NCBI GenBank assembly: GCA_016722575.1
Contig: JADKIY010000005.1
Span: 1-64,000, forward strand
Origin: Elusimicrobiota bacterium
GTDB taxonomy: Bacteria; Elusimicrobiota; Elusimicrobia; FEN-1173
Length of the DNA stretch: 64,000 bases
Direction: 5' to 3'
Shown here: positions 51,313 through 60,502 of the stretch, in pieces
Position numbering within the stretch: the stretch's first letter is position 1
How the letters are laid out: every line of letters starts with the position of its first letter
Position numbers and translations under genes: made by a program
The notes under the pieces: generated by a model
Told to the model about the DNA's origin: nothing
Databases searched by the model: none
Seen by the model: the letters and a program-made list of their open reading frames with translations, nothing else

Positions 51313-51854
51313 TCGTGGAAAAAGCCGCCCTCCTTCAAACCCTGCATCAACATTTTGCCGACGTTCAGGACGTCGTGTCGGCGGATCCCAAGTTCGTGCG
51401 GGGGGGGGACGAGCCCCAAATCAAAGTTCCCGCGGCTAAAATTTTCGACGTGGCGGCCTTCCTTAAGAACGACCTGCGCTTCGACCTCCTCAATTTCTTT
51501 ACCGCCGTCGATTACGTCAAAGAAAATCGATTCGAATTGGTTTACCATTTCATGCAAACCGACGCCCCCACCGCCGAGATATTCCTGAAGGTTGATCTCC
51601 CCCGGGACGGCGAACCCGCGCTCCCCTCCCTCACGCCCCTCTACGCGGCGGCCGATTGGCAGGAGCGGGAAACCTACGATTTGTTCGGCATTCGGTTTAA
51701 CGGCCACCCCAACCTTCGCCGGATTTTGCTTTGGGAAGGCTACAACGGTTGGCCGCTGCGAAAAGACTACGTCCACACGGCGGACAAATACGACAACGGG
51801 TCCGAGATCGGCCTGCCCAAAGCCGCCCCGGCCGCCCACGGAGCCGCCCAATGA
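51309..51854 (+). CDS. nuoC: NADH-quinone oxidoreductase subunit C
   Basis: The 181-residue protein is the 30-kDa peripheral-arm subunit. It has [20 protein letters not shown], and the signature [27 protein letters not shown] with GWPLRKDY. It is separate from NuoD, unlike the NuoCD fusion of enterobacteria. The start is the ATG overlapping the nuoB stop. The longer upstream open frame is a shadow of nuoB. Confidence 0.97.
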   Translation: MIVEKAALLQTLHQHFADVQDVVSADPKFVRGGDEPQIKVPAAKIFDVAAFLKNDLRFDLLNFFTAVDYVKENRFELVYHFMQTDAPTAEIFLKVDLPRDGEPALPSLTPLYAAADWQERETYDLFGIRFNGHPNLRRILLWEGYNGWPLRKDYVHTADKYDNGSEIGLPKAAPAAHGAAQ

Positions 51855-53044
51855 CGACGCCTCTCGCCGGTCCGGCCGGCCAGGTCAACGAACGCGCCGA
51901 TTCCCTCTTGCCGGGTCCCTCCTTTGAAACCAAGATGGAGCGGATCTCCGAACACGAAATGCTTCTCAACATGGGCCCCCAGCATCCTTCGACCCACGGC
52001 GTGTTGCGCGTGGTCCTGCGTTTGGACGGAGAAATGGTGACCGGCGCCGTCCCCGACCTGGGCTACCTGCACCGGGGCGTGGAGAAACTCGCCGAAAACC
52101 GCACTTACTCCCAATTCATCATATTGACGGACCGGGACGACTACCTCTGCGCCATGCTCAACAACTGGGCCTATTGCTTGACGGTGGAGAAACTCCTGAA
52201 AGTCGAAATCCCGGAACGGGCCCAGTATCTGCGGGTCATCGCCGGGGAATTGAACCGGATCGCCTCCCACCTGCTTTTCATCGGGACCTTCGGCATCGAC
52301 ATCGGCGCCTTCACCCCTTTCCTTTACGCCTTCGGCCGCGAACGGGAAATGATCATGGACCTCTTTGAGCAACTCTGCGGCGCCCGCATTACCTACAACT
52401 ACGTGCGCATCGGCGGGGTCTCCAACGACGTGCCCGAGGGCTGGATCGAGAAGGCCAAGAAGTTTGTGGCCCACATGAAGACCTGCCTCAAGGAATACGA
52501 TGATCTGCTGAGCTACAACCCCATTTTCATGGACCGAACCAAGGGCATCGGCGTTCTTTCCAAGGAAAAAGCCATTGCCTACGGTGTGACGGGTCCGAAC
52601 CTGCGCGCCAGCGGCGTCAACCTGGACCTCCGCAAGAGCGCCCCCTACGGGATCTACTCGAAATTTCAATTCGACGCGGCCGTTCGGACCAACGGCGATT
52701 GCTGGGACCGCTACATGGTCCGGCGGGATGAAATCGAACAATCTTGCCGAATTTTGGAGCAGGCTTTGGAAAGCTTCCCCGCGGGCGAAATCCTGGGCAA
52801 AGTGCCCAAGGCCAACCTTCGTCCGCCCGCCGGAGAGGCGTACGGCCAGTTGGAAGGCGCCCGTGGTATTCTGGGAGTCTATTTGGTGTCCGATGGGGGC
52901 TTGAGCCCCTACCGCCTGCACCTCCGAGCCCCTTCCTACATCAATTTGGCGACCCTTCAAGAAATTCTCACGGGTTGGAAAGTGGCGGACGTGATCGCCA
53001 TTTTGGGCTCCATTGACATCGTGTTGGGCGAGGTCGACCGCTAA
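51851..53044 (+). CDS. nuoD: NADH-quinone oxidoreductase subunit D
   Basis: The 397-residue product is the 49-kDa subunit that forms the quinone pocket with NuoB. Seen are NMGPQHPSTHGVLRVVL, PDLGYLHRGVEKLAE, ELNRIASHLLFIGTFG, RIGGVSNDVPEGW and the C-terminal SIDIVLGEVDR. Hydrogenase-type nickel cysteines are absent, which distinguishes it from energy-converting hydrogenases. The ATG overlaps the nuoC stop, and the stop overlaps the nuoH ATG. Confidence 0.97.
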   Translation: MTTPLAGPAGQVNERADSLLPGPSFETKMERISEHEMLLNMGPQHPSTHGVLRVVLRLDGEMVTGAVPDLGYLHRGVEKLAENRTYSQFIILTDRDDYLCAMLNNWAYCLTVEKLLKVEIPERAQYLRVIAGELNRIASHLLFIGTFGIDIGAFTPFLYAFGREREMIMDLFEQLCGARITYNYVRIGGVSNDVPEGWIEKAKKFVAHMKTCLKEYDDLLSYNPIFMDRTKGIGVLSKEKAIAYGVTGPNLRASGVNLDLRKSAPYGIYSKFQFDAAVRTNGDCWDRYMVRRDEIEQSCRILEQALESFPAGEILGKVPKANLRPPAGEAYGQLEGARGILGVYLVSDGGLSPYRLHLRAPSYINLATLQEILTGWKVADVIAILGSIDIVLGEVDR

Positions 53045-54264
53045 TGGCCAAGGGACCGTGGGCGGTCACGGGGCCCTGGGCCCCCAATCAAACCCCTCAA
53101 GGCATCCGAGGGCGTTACCTCCGTTCTTTCCTGGTGTTGGGAGTGCTTCTGGGCGGCCTCTTTGGAATCACGCTCCTCATCGGGGAACCCGCGCGCCTTT
53201 TTGCTTTGGGTTTCGAATTTCTCACCGCTCAAGTGGCCAAGCACGGCCTTCCGGCTTGGATTCCGTCCCTGGTGGCCTTGGTGGTCCCCTGCTCCATCCT
53301 GCTGGGGCTTATTCAAGTGCTTCCCATCTTTCTGGTCTGGTGGGAAATGAAGATCGCCGCCCACATTCAGGTCCGGTTGGGCCCCATGCGGGTCGGTTGG
53401 TGGCACGGAGCGCTCCAAACCATCGCCGACGGCATGAAGCTCCTTTTTAAAGAAGACATCGTCCCGGACGGGGCGGATCGGGTGTTGCACTTCCTGGCCC
53501 CGATCATTGTGGTGGCTCCGGCTTATCTGTGCTTCGCTCCCATTCCTTTCGGCAACGGGAGCCTGGCGGCGGTCAATTTGGACGTGGGCCTGCTTTTCAT
53601 TTTGGGCGTTTCGGGCCTGACGGTCATCGGTCTCTTGATGGCCGGCTGGAGCTCCAACAACAAATATTCGGTCCTGGGCGGTTTGCGGGCGGCGGCTCAA
53701 ATGGTTTCTTACGAAATCCCCCGTGTGATTGCCGTTTTGCCCGTGGTCATGTGGGCCGGGACGCTTTCGCTGGGGGGCCTGATGGACGCCCAGAAAGGCC
53801 TCTGGATGGGGTTCTTGCCGCGTTGGTTTATTTTCTATCCCGTTATTGGCCAAATCGCTTTCATCATCTACATCGTCTGCTCCATCGCCGAAACGAACCG
53901 GACGCCTTTTGACATCGCCGAGGCGGAATCCGAACTCACCTCGGGCTTCCACACCGAATATTCCGGCATGAAGTGGGCCATGTTCTTCATGGCCGAATAC
54001 GCCTACATGTTTCTGGCTTCGGCGTTGGGCACCGTCCTTTTCCTGGGCGGGGGCTCGTCGCCCTGGCCCTTCTTGGACTTCGTTCCCTCTTTTGTGTGGT
54101 TCTTCGCCAAAAGCTTCTTTATCGTCTTCCTCTTTATCTGGTTCCGTTGGTCCTACCCCCGCCTTCGGGTCGATCGATTGATGGAATTTTGCTGGAAATT
54201 CCTCCTCCCCTGGTCCCTGGTCAATGTGGCCTTGGCCGGCGCGGTCTTCCTTTACCGATCATGA
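53044..54264 (+). CDS. nuoH: NADH-quinone oxidoreductase subunit H
   Basis: The 406-residue membrane protein has eight or more helices and the NuoH signatures EMKIAAHIQVRLGPMRVGWWHGALQ (read in parts), KLLFKEDIVP, YEIPRVIAVLPV, AETNRTPFDIAEAESELTSGFHTEYSG and FLFIWFRWSYPRLRVDRLM. It connects the quinone site to the proton channels. It overlaps nuoD at one base and nuoI by 4 bases. Confidence 0.97.
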   Translation: MAKGPWAVTGPWAPNQTPQGIRGRYLRSFLVLGVLLGGLFGITLLIGEPARLFALGFEFLTAQVAKHGLPAWIPSLVALVVPCSILLGLIQVLPIFLVWWEMKIAAHIQVRLGPMRVGWWHGALQTIADGMKLLFKEDIVPDGADRVLHFLAPIIVVAPAYLCFAPIPFGNGSLAAVNLDVGLLFILGVSGLTVIGLLMAGWSSNNKYSVLGGLRAAAQMVSYEIPRVIAVLPVVMWAGTLSLGGLMDAQKGLWMGFLPRWFIFYPVIGQIAFIIYIVCSIAETNRTPFDIAEAESELTSGFHTEYSGMKWAMFFMAEYAYMFLASALGTVLFLGGGSSPWPFLDFVPSFVWFFAKSFFIVFLFIWFRWSYPRLRVDRLMEFCWKFLLPWSLVNVALAGAVFLYRS

Positions 54265-54790
54265 ACTACTTTAAAACCATCGTCTTGAATAGCTGGGCGT
54301 TGCTCAAGGGCCTCAAAATCACCCTGTGGCACATGTTTTCACCGGCCATCACGGTTCAGTACCCCTACGAAAAACTGACCCTGTCCGATCGCTACCGGGG
54401 CGCCTTGGCGTTTCATCCCGACATCTGCATTTCCTGCGAGATGTGCGTCCGGGCCTGCCCGTCCAACTGCATCTCGTTGGAAGCCAAGCGGAACGAAGAA
54501 ACAAAAAAGAAAGATTTGGCCTGGTACCGGATCGACTTCGGCAAATGCAATTACTGCCGGCTTTGCGAAGAAATCTGCCCGACCAAACCCAAGTCGGTTC
54601 ACCACACCAAGGAATACGAGCTGTCCTTCTCCCACCGGGGGGAATTTATGCAGGAATGGAAAACCTCCGTCCCCCAACCCGCGGCGTCGGAAGCGGGGCA
54701 AATTTGGGGGCCTTCGTCGCGCGCGGCCAGAAACTCGGACCCAACCCCGCCACCAACGCCTCGGAGACGGGCTCTTCCCCGGTGGCCTGA
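54261..54790 (+). CDS. nuoI: NADH-quinone oxidoreductase subunit I (frame ambiguous at its 3' end)
   Basis: NuoI carries two [4Fe-4S] clusters: CISCEMCVRACP and CNYCRLCEEICP are both complete, after RYRGALAFHPD. In the sequence as given, the NuoI frame has no stop and runs on through a Pro/Arg-rich linker into nuoJ (ending at 55280), giving a 339-residue fusion. In the adjacent frame from the C5 run (54671-54675) a natural-looking tail reads to a stop at 54788-54790, two bases before the nuoJ ATG, which matches the spacing of the other nuo genes. A one-base error or mutation at the C5 run is therefore likely. The coordinates follow the two-gene interpretation. Confidence 0.85.
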
Positions 54791-54791
54791 C

Positions 54792-55280
54792 ATGATCGCG
54801 AAAATCGTTTTCGGGTTCCTGGCGGTATTGGTTTTGGTTCCAGCCGGCCTCGCCGTGACCGTCAAAAACATTTTCCATTGCGCCCTCTGGCTGGTCTTGA
54901 GCCTCACGGGGGTGGCCGGGCTCTTTGCCCTGCTGGGGGCCGACTTCCTCTTTGTGGCCCAGATCCTGGTGTACACCGGCGGCATTACGGTGCTTCTGCT
55001 TTTTGTGGTCCTTTTGTCGGGCAACCCCAAGGACTGGATTGTCAAACAGGTCAACGGGCAATGGGTTTGGGGCCTGGCGCTCTCCGCTATTTTCGTCGGG
55101 CTTTTGTCCACCCTGTTCAAGCAGATTCCGGAACCGATTGAACTGACCGTGGCCGCCCCCACGTCGGCCCCGTTGGGTTTGATGCTGGTCCGAGACATGC
55201 TGCTTCCCTTTGAGGCCGTCTCGTTGGTCCTGCTCGCGGCCCTGGTGGGCGCCATTCATTTTTCCAAGAGGAATTCCTAA
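54792..55280 (+). CDS. nuoJ: NADH-quinone oxidoreductase subunit J
   Basis: The 162-residue membrane protein starts at the ATG MIAKIVFGFLAVL and has five helices, including HCALWLVLSLTGVAGLFALLGADFLFVAQILVYTGGITVLLLFVVLL, the NuoJ signature with the pi-bulge helix. Length is normal for the family if translated from 54792. The same frame is open from nuoI. The stop overlaps the nuoK ATG (TAATG). Confidence 0.93.
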   Translation: MIAKIVFGFLAVLVLVPAGLAVTVKNIFHCALWLVLSLTGVAGLFALLGADFLFVAQILVYTGGITVLLLFVVLLSGNPKDWIVKQVNGQWVWGLALSAIFVGLLSTLFKQIPEPIELTVAAPTSAPLGLMLVRDMLLPFEAVSLVLLAALVGAIHFSKRNS

Positions 55281-55588
55281 TGCTCCCGCTTTTCGGCTAC
55301 ACGATGGTGAGCGGCGTATTGGTGTCTCTGGGGATTTTCGGCGCTCTTTCCCGCCGAAACACCTTGAGCGTCCTGATCGCCATCGAGCTCATCTTCAACG
55401 CCGCCAACATCAACCTGGTGGCCTTCAATCGCTATTTACACCCGGGACAACCGACGGGCCAGGCTTTCGCGATTTTCGTCATCGCCCTGGCGGCGGCCGA
55501 GGCGGTCGTGGGCTTGGCCTTGGTGCTCACCGTCTATCGACAGTTTAAAACGGTCCTGTCCGAAGACTTGAATCTGTTGAAGGGTTAA
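55280..55588 (+). CDS. nuoK: NADH-quinone oxidoreductase subunit K
   Basis: The 102-residue protein has three helices with the two conserved membrane glutamates of NuoK: one in LIAIELIFNAANINL and one in ALAAAEAVVGLALV. RNTLSVLIAIE is the family signature. AAGAGGAA lies just upstream within nuoJ. It takes part in proton translocation next to NuoJ, N and A. Confidence 0.97.
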   Translation: MLPLFGYTMVSGVLVSLGIFGALSRRNTLSVLIAIELIFNAANINLVAFNRYLHPGQPTGQAFAIFVIALAAAEAVVGLALVLTVYRQFKTVLSEDLNLLKG

Positions 55589-55589
55589 C

Positions 55590-57581
55590 ATGCTCGACCA
55601 CGCTTACCTTATCCCGCTTCTGCCCCTGGCCGCTTCGGTTCTGATCCTCTTTTTCGGCCGATGGTTGCCGCTTGAAGGGGCCTTCATCGGCATCGCCGTC
55701 GCCGCCTGGGGTCTGATCCAGTCCTGCATCATCTTGGGGGGCGTATACCTTCACCCGGCCGATCTCCTGGTGCACGAAGGCATCACGGGGCGTTACTTTG
55801 AAATGGCCCGGGATTGGTTCACCGTGGGCAATTTCCGCATGGAATTGGGCGTGATGATCGACGGCATGGCCGCCATGATGCTGGTGGTGGTCACCCTGGT
55901 TTCCTTCCTGGTTCAAGTTTACTCCCTGGGCTACCAACACGGGAAACCCCGGTTCGGCCGTTACTACGCCTACCTGTCTTTTTTCACCGCCGCCATGCTG
56001 ATCCTGGTGGTGGCCAACAACCTCCTGCAATTCTTCATCGGCTGGGAACTCATGGGCGTGTCGTCTTATCTCTTGATCGGATTTGAATTCGAACGGCCCG
56101 CCGCCGCTTACGCCAGTCGGAAAGCCTTCATCACCACCCGCGTCGGGGATTTGGGTTTCTACGCGGGCCTGTTGCTCCTCTTCACCGCCCTGGGCACGGC
56201 CAACTTCGGCATCATCAGCGCCGAGCATGTCCAAGCCATCGGTCCGGGCCTGGCCACGGCTATTTCGCTTCTCCTCTTCTGCGGGGCCGTGGGGAAATCC
56301 GCCCAGCTGCCCTTGCACGTGTGGCTCCCCGACGCCATGGAAGGCCCGACGCCCGTATCGGCCTTGATTCACGCGGCGACCATGGTGGCGGCCGGGGTGT
56401 TTCTCCTGGGCCGTTTCAGTTACATCTTTGAGCTTTCGCCCATCGCCCAAACCGTCGTCGCCTGGACGGGGGGACTGACCGCCTTGGGCGCCGCCTTGAG
56501 CGCCATCACCGCCACCGACATCAAGAAAGTTCTCGCCTACTCGACCATCAGCCAATTGGGCTACATGGTGTTGGCCATGGGCGTGGGCGACCACCAGGCC
56601 GGGATGTTCCATTTGACGACCCACGCCTTTTTCAAAGCCCTGCTGTTCCTGGGCGCCGGCAGCGTGATTCATTCCGTTCACACCAACGAGATGCCCCTCA
56701 TGGGCGGTTTGGGGAAAAAGATGCCGGTGACGTTCATCACCATGGCCTGCGCCTGGCTGGCCATCATCGGGTTTCCGTATATTTCCTCGGGGTTTTACTC
56801 CAAAGAAGCCATTTTGTCCGCGGTGTATGAAAAGCACGAATACGTCCTTTTCGCCATCGCCGGATTCACCGCGCTCCTCACCACGTTTTACATGACCCGC
56901 CTCATGATCCTGACCTTCATCGGCACGCCCCGGGACGCCCACCGGTTCCAACACGCCCACGAAAGCGGGGCGTCCATGACCCTGCCGTTGTCGTTGCTGG
57001 CGGTCTTGTCCATCGTCTCCGGGTTTCTGCTTCACTACATTTGGCCCTTCGCCAAGCTCGTGCCCAAAGCCGCGGAAGTCGTGGCCGAAGCGTCGACCGA
57101 AGCGGCGAGCGAACCCGGCCATCTGGTGGTCCTCGGCGTCTCCCTGGCCGCGCTCACCCTCGGGTTGATCGGCGCCTACGCGGTGTACATCGTGGGAAGC
57201 CCCGATCCCAAAAAATTGGCCGAAAAATTTCCCCGGCTTTACACCGCCCTGGGCACCCGGTATTTCGACGCGTTTTACTTGAAGCTGGTGGACGTTCTTT
57301 GCTTCAAACCGGCCGCCTTTCTGGCGGCCTTTGATTACGAAGTCATCGATCAATTTTTCGTGGACGGCCTCGGCACCCTCGGGCGCTTCCTGTCCCGCGT
57401 TAAAAGCTGGATCGACGACCACATTGTCGACGGCGTGTTCGTCAACGGCTTCGGTTGGATCGCCCTTCGGGTCGGGGCGGGGTTGCGTTCCCTGCAAACC
57501 GGGGTCGTCCAAAACTATTTGCTCGCCGCGGCCCTGGGGGTCTTTGCCATGATCCTGTGGGCGGTCGGCGCTTTCGGCTGA
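55590..57581 (+). CDS. nuoL: NADH-quinone oxidoreductase subunit L
   Basis: The 663-residue antiporter-like subunit has 14 or more helices and the Mrp/NuoL signatures VGWELMGVSSYLLIGFEFERP (as FFIGWELMGVSSY), KSAQLPLHVWLPDAMEGPTPVSALIHAATMV (read in parts), TDIKKVLAYSTISQLGYM and HAFFKALLFLGAG. The C-terminal extension carries the long lateral helix. It is the distal proton pump and confirms a complete membrane arm. Confidence 0.97.
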   Translation: MLDHAYLIPLLPLAASVLILFFGRWLPLEGAFIGIAVAAWGLIQSCIILGGVYLHPADLLVHEGITGRYFEMARDWFTVGNFRMELGVMIDGMAAMMLVVVTLVSFLVQVYSLGYQHGKPRFGRYYAYLSFFTAAMLILVVANNLLQFFIGWELMGVSSYLLIGFEFERPAAAYASRKAFITTRVGDLGFYAGLLLLFTALGTANFGIISAEHVQAIGPGLATAISLLLFCGAVGKSAQLPLHVWLPDAMEGPTPVSALIHAATMVAAGVFLLGRFSYIFELSPIAQTVVAWTGGLTALGAALSAITATDIKKVLAYSTISQLGYMVLAMGVGDHQAGMFHLTTHAFFKALLFLGAGSVIHSVHTNEMPLMGGLGKKMPVTFITMACAWLAIIGFPYISSGFYSKEAILSAVYEKHEYVLFAIAGFTALLTTFYMTRLMILTFIGTPRDAHRFQHAHESGASMTLPLSLLAVLSIVSGFLLHYIWPFAKLVPKAAEVVAEASTEAASEPGHLVVLGVSLAALTLGLIGAYAVYIVGSPDPKKLAEKFPRLYTALGTRYFDAFYLKLVDVLCFKPAAFLAAFDYEVIDQFFVDGLGTLGRFLSRVKSWIDDHIVDGVFVNGFGWIALRVGAGLRSLQTGVVQNYLLAAALGVFAMILWAVGAFG

Positions 57582-57610
57582 TTTCTTAGAACTCTAGAGG
57601 AGTATTGTCC

Positions 57611-59095
57611 ATGTCTTTGACGCTAATCACTTTCCTGCCCTTGATCGGGTCCGCGGTTATTCTACTGATGCCGAAGGAGAAAAAGGGCCTCATCCGTGCC
57701 CTCGCCACCGCTTTCGCGGGCGCGGCCTTCCTGGTCTCGATTCAGGCCTACTTGAATTACAACGGCGGGACCGCCGAAATGCAATTGGTGGAACGGCACG
57801 CCTGGATTCCGGTCTTCGACATTCATTACTACCTGGGCGTGGACGGCCTGTCGATGCCCCTGGTGCTGTTGACCACCCTTCTGTCGCTCGTTTCCGTCAT
57901 CGCGTCCTTCGGCATCGAGAACCGGGTGAAAGAATATTTCTTCTGGTTCCTGATGCTGGAAACGGGCATGATGGGCGTGTTCGTCTCTCTGGACATTTTC
58001 CTTTTCTACGTTTTCTGGGAACTGACGCTCGTGCCCATGTATTTCCTGATCGGCGTGTGGGGGGGTCCCAAGAAAGAATACGCCGCCGTCAAATTCTTCC
58101 TCTACACTCTGGCCGGAAGCGTGTTCATGCTCCTGGGGATCCTGGCCCTTTACTTCTCCAGCGAGCCCCGCACCTTCGACCTCCTTCAACTCGCCCAACA
58201 ATCCAGCAAATTCATGGGCGTTCGGTTCATCTGGATCTTCCTGGCCCTTTACGTCGGATTTGCCGTTAAAGTGCCCGCCTTCCCGTTCCACACGTGGTTG
58301 CCGTTGGCCCACGTGGAAGCGCCCACGGCGGTGTCGGTCATTCTGGCCGGCGTATTGCTGAAGATGGGCACTTACGGGTTGCTGCGCGTTTCCTTCGCCA
58401 TCCTGCCCGAAGCCACCCGGTGGTTCATGCCGATCCTGATCGTCATCGCCTTCATCAACATCGTCTACGGGGCCTTTTGCGCCATGAATCAGCGGGACAT
58501 CAAACGCATGGTCGCCTATTCCTCCGTTAACCACATGGGGTATTGCCTCCTGGGCATGGCGGCCATCACCGGGTCGAATGCCTCGGCCGGGCTCTCGGGC
58601 GCGGTCCTGCAGATGGTCAACCACGGCATCATTACCGGCTCCCTCTTCCTTTTGGTCGGCGTTCTCTACGACCAAGCGCACACGCGCAATATTGATGATT
58701 TCGGCGGTTTGGGCTCCAAATTGCCGGTCTACACGGGCCTGATGACGATTCAAATCATGGCGTCTCTGGGCCTCCCGGGGCTGGCCGGGTTTGTCTCCGA
58801 ATTCCTCTGCTTTTTGGGCGGGTTCGGCCAGCGCGCCTCGCTCCTCTGGGTGTCCCTCTCGGTCATCGGGATCGTGGTCACCGCGGCCTTTTTCCTTAAA
58901 TTGATTAAAGACGTGTTCCTGGGTCCCTTCAACACGAAATGGGAAGGCCACCTCAAAGACATCGGCGCACGGGAATTGGTCACCGTGGTCCCGCTCGTGG
59001 TCCTCACGGTCTTCCTCGGTGTATACCCGACCGGCTTGATTCAAATGATGGACGCCACCTTGACGAATTTGATCCGTCACGTGACGGGGGGATAA
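57611..59095 (+). CDS. nuoM: NADH-quinone oxidoreductase subunit M
   Basis: The 494-residue antiporter-like subunit has FYVFWELTLVPMYFLIGVWGG, FAVKVPAFPFHTWLPLAHVEAPT, INIVYGAFCAMNQRDIKRMVAYSSVNHMG and GLPGLAGFVSEFL. The ATG at 57611 is preferred over the in-frame TTG at 57605 because AGAGGAG ends about 9 bases before it. The 29-base gap from nuoL is the largest inside the run, but no promoter is visible. Confidence 0.97.
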   Translation: MSLTLITFLPLIGSAVILLMPKEKKGLIRALATAFAGAAFLVSIQAYLNYNGGTAEMQLVERHAWIPVFDIHYYLGVDGLSMPLVLLTTLLSLVSVIASFGIENRVKEYFFWFLMLETGMMGVFVSLDIFLFYVFWELTLVPMYFLIGVWGGPKKEYAAVKFFLYTLAGSVFMLLGILALYFSSEPRTFDLLQLAQQSSKFMGVRFIWIFLALYVGFAVKVPAFPFHTWLPLAHVEAPTAVSVILAGVLLKMGTYGLLRVSFAILPEATRWFMPILIVIAFINIVYGAFCAMNQRDIKRMVAYSSVNHMGYCLLGMAAITGSNASAGLSGAVLQMVNHGIITGSLFLLVGVLYDQAHTRNIDDFGGLGSKLPVYTGLMTIQIMASLGLPGLAGFVSEFLCFLGGFGQRASLLWVSLSVIGIVVTAAFFLKLIKDVFLGPFNTKWEGHLKDIGARELVTVVPLVVLTVFLGVYPTGLIQMMDATLTNLIRHVTGG

Positions 59096-59102
59096 GTCCC
59101 GC

Positions 59103-60494
59103 ATGAACGCGATCGTCCCCGAACTGATCCTCACGGCCGCGGCCCTGGCCCTGTTTCTCCTGGAGGCGTTCCGCCCCGGGCGCAAGGCCCCCGCGGTCTT
59201 ATTGGCGGCGTTGGGTCTGGCGGGCGCCGCCGGGGCCCTCGGGGGAACCGTCGACGGTTGCGCCTGGGATTTCCTGGCCTTCGACGCCGCCACCCGCTAT
59301 TTGAAGGGCTTGGCCCTCATCGCGGTTGGCTTGGTCTCCGTTTTTTCGGCCACCTTTCCGGCTTTTCAGCGGAAAGATTTCTCCTGGGGGACCTTTTTCG
59401 GTCTTCTCCTCCTCTCCACGGTGGGGTTGTTTTTCATGATGTCTGCCCGGGACATTCTCCTGCTCCTGATCGCCATCGAGTTGGTCAGCCTGACCTCCTT
59501 CGTTCTCACCGGAATTCTACGGGAAGATCGACGATCGAGCGAAGCGGCCATTAAGTATTTCCTGGTCGGCGCCTTCTCCGCCGGACTCCTGATTTACGGC
59601 TTTTCCATCCTTTACGGCCTCACGGGGACAACGCGGATCGACGCGCTGCTCACGGCCACCGTCGATCTTCCGGCGCTTCCGTTGACCGGCGCGTTGTTTT
59701 TTATTTTGGCCGGTTTCGGGTTCAAGTTGGCCCTGGCGCCTTTTCACATGTGGGCGCCGGACGTTTATGAAGGCGCTCCCACGCCCGTGACCGCCTATTT
59801 GTCCGTGGGACCGAAGGCCGCGGCCTTCGGTCTTCTCCTGCACGTTCTGCCCAATCATGGCGCCCTCCACTTAACCCCGCTCTTGGCCGCCCTGAGCGCC
59901 CTGACCATGACGGTGGGGAACTTGGCCGCCCTTCGCCAAACCAACGTTAAACGACTTCTGGCTTATTCGTCCGTGGCCCAGATGGGGTATGTGCTGATGG
60001 GCTTCACCGCCGCCGGCAACAACGGCGCCCGATCGGTGTTGGTGTATCTTTCCGGCTATGTGTTCATGAATTTGGGCGCCTTCGCGAGCGTTTTGGCGAT
60101 GGGGCAAGAATCGAAGACGGAATCCATCGACGGCTTTAAAGGCCTGGCCCAACGCTCCCTGCCGCTGGCGCTCACAACGATGTTTTTCATGCTGTCCCTG
60201 ACCGGGGTTCCCCCGTTCATCGGTTTCATCGGAAAGTTTTCTCTCTTTTCGGCCGTTCTGCAATCGCCGGGACTCCTGTGGTTGGCCGTGGTGGCCGCCG
60301 TCAACAGCGTCGTCTCCTTTGCCTATTATTTCAGCATCGTGCGCGCCATGTTCTTTGACCCCAACGAGCGCCCCGCGCCCTTGTCCTTCTCGCCGGCCCT
60401 CGCCGGATGCCTCGCCTTGACCGGCGTGGTGACGGCGGCCGTCGGCCTCTTTCCCAACACGTTCCTACTCCTCGTCCAGAAAGTGCTCCCCTAG
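59103..60494 (+). CDS. nuoN: NADH-quinone oxidoreductase subunit N
   Basis: The 463-residue antiporter-like subunit has LLLIAIELVSLTSFVLTG, KLALAPFHMWAPDVYEGAPTPVTAYLSVG (in parts), NVKRLLAYSSVAQMGYVLMG and GVPPFIGFIGKF, all NuoN signatures. It closes the nuo run. The ATG follows 7 bases after the nuoM stop, with GGGGG upstream. The next gene begins 8 bases after its stop. Confidence 0.97.
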   Translation: MNAIVPELILTAAALALFLLEAFRPGRKAPAVLLAALGLAGAAGALGGTVDGCAWDFLAFDAATRYLKGLALIAVGLVSVFSATFPAFQRKDFSWGTFFGLLLLSTVGLFFMMSARDILLLLIAIELVSLTSFVLTGILREDRRSSEAAIKYFLVGAFSAGLLIYGFSILYGLTGTTRIDALLTATVDLPALPLTGALFFILAGFGFKLALAPFHMWAPDVYEGAPTPVTAYLSVGPKAAAFGLLLHVLPNHGALHLTPLLAALSALTMTVGNLAALRQTNVKRLLAYSSVAQMGYVLMGFTAAGNNGARSVLVYLSGYVFMNLGAFASVLAMGQESKTESIDGFKGLAQRSLPLALTTMFFMLSLTGVPPFIGFIGKFSLFSAVLQSPGLLWLAVVAAVNSVVSFAYYFSIVRAMFFDPNERPAPLSFSPALAGCLALTGVVTAAVGLFPNTFLLLVQKVLP

Positions 60495-60502
60495 GTTTCT
60501 TG

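Noticed and set aside
55545..57512. Long minus-strand open frame of 655 codons opposite nuoL
   Set aside because: It is an antisense shadow. The composition is His/Gly/Arg-rich, and the plus strand has an unambiguous NuoL.
57662..59293. 543-codon minus-strand frame opposite nuoM
   Set aside because: Antisense shadow with no family signature, and the plus strand is a clear NuoM.
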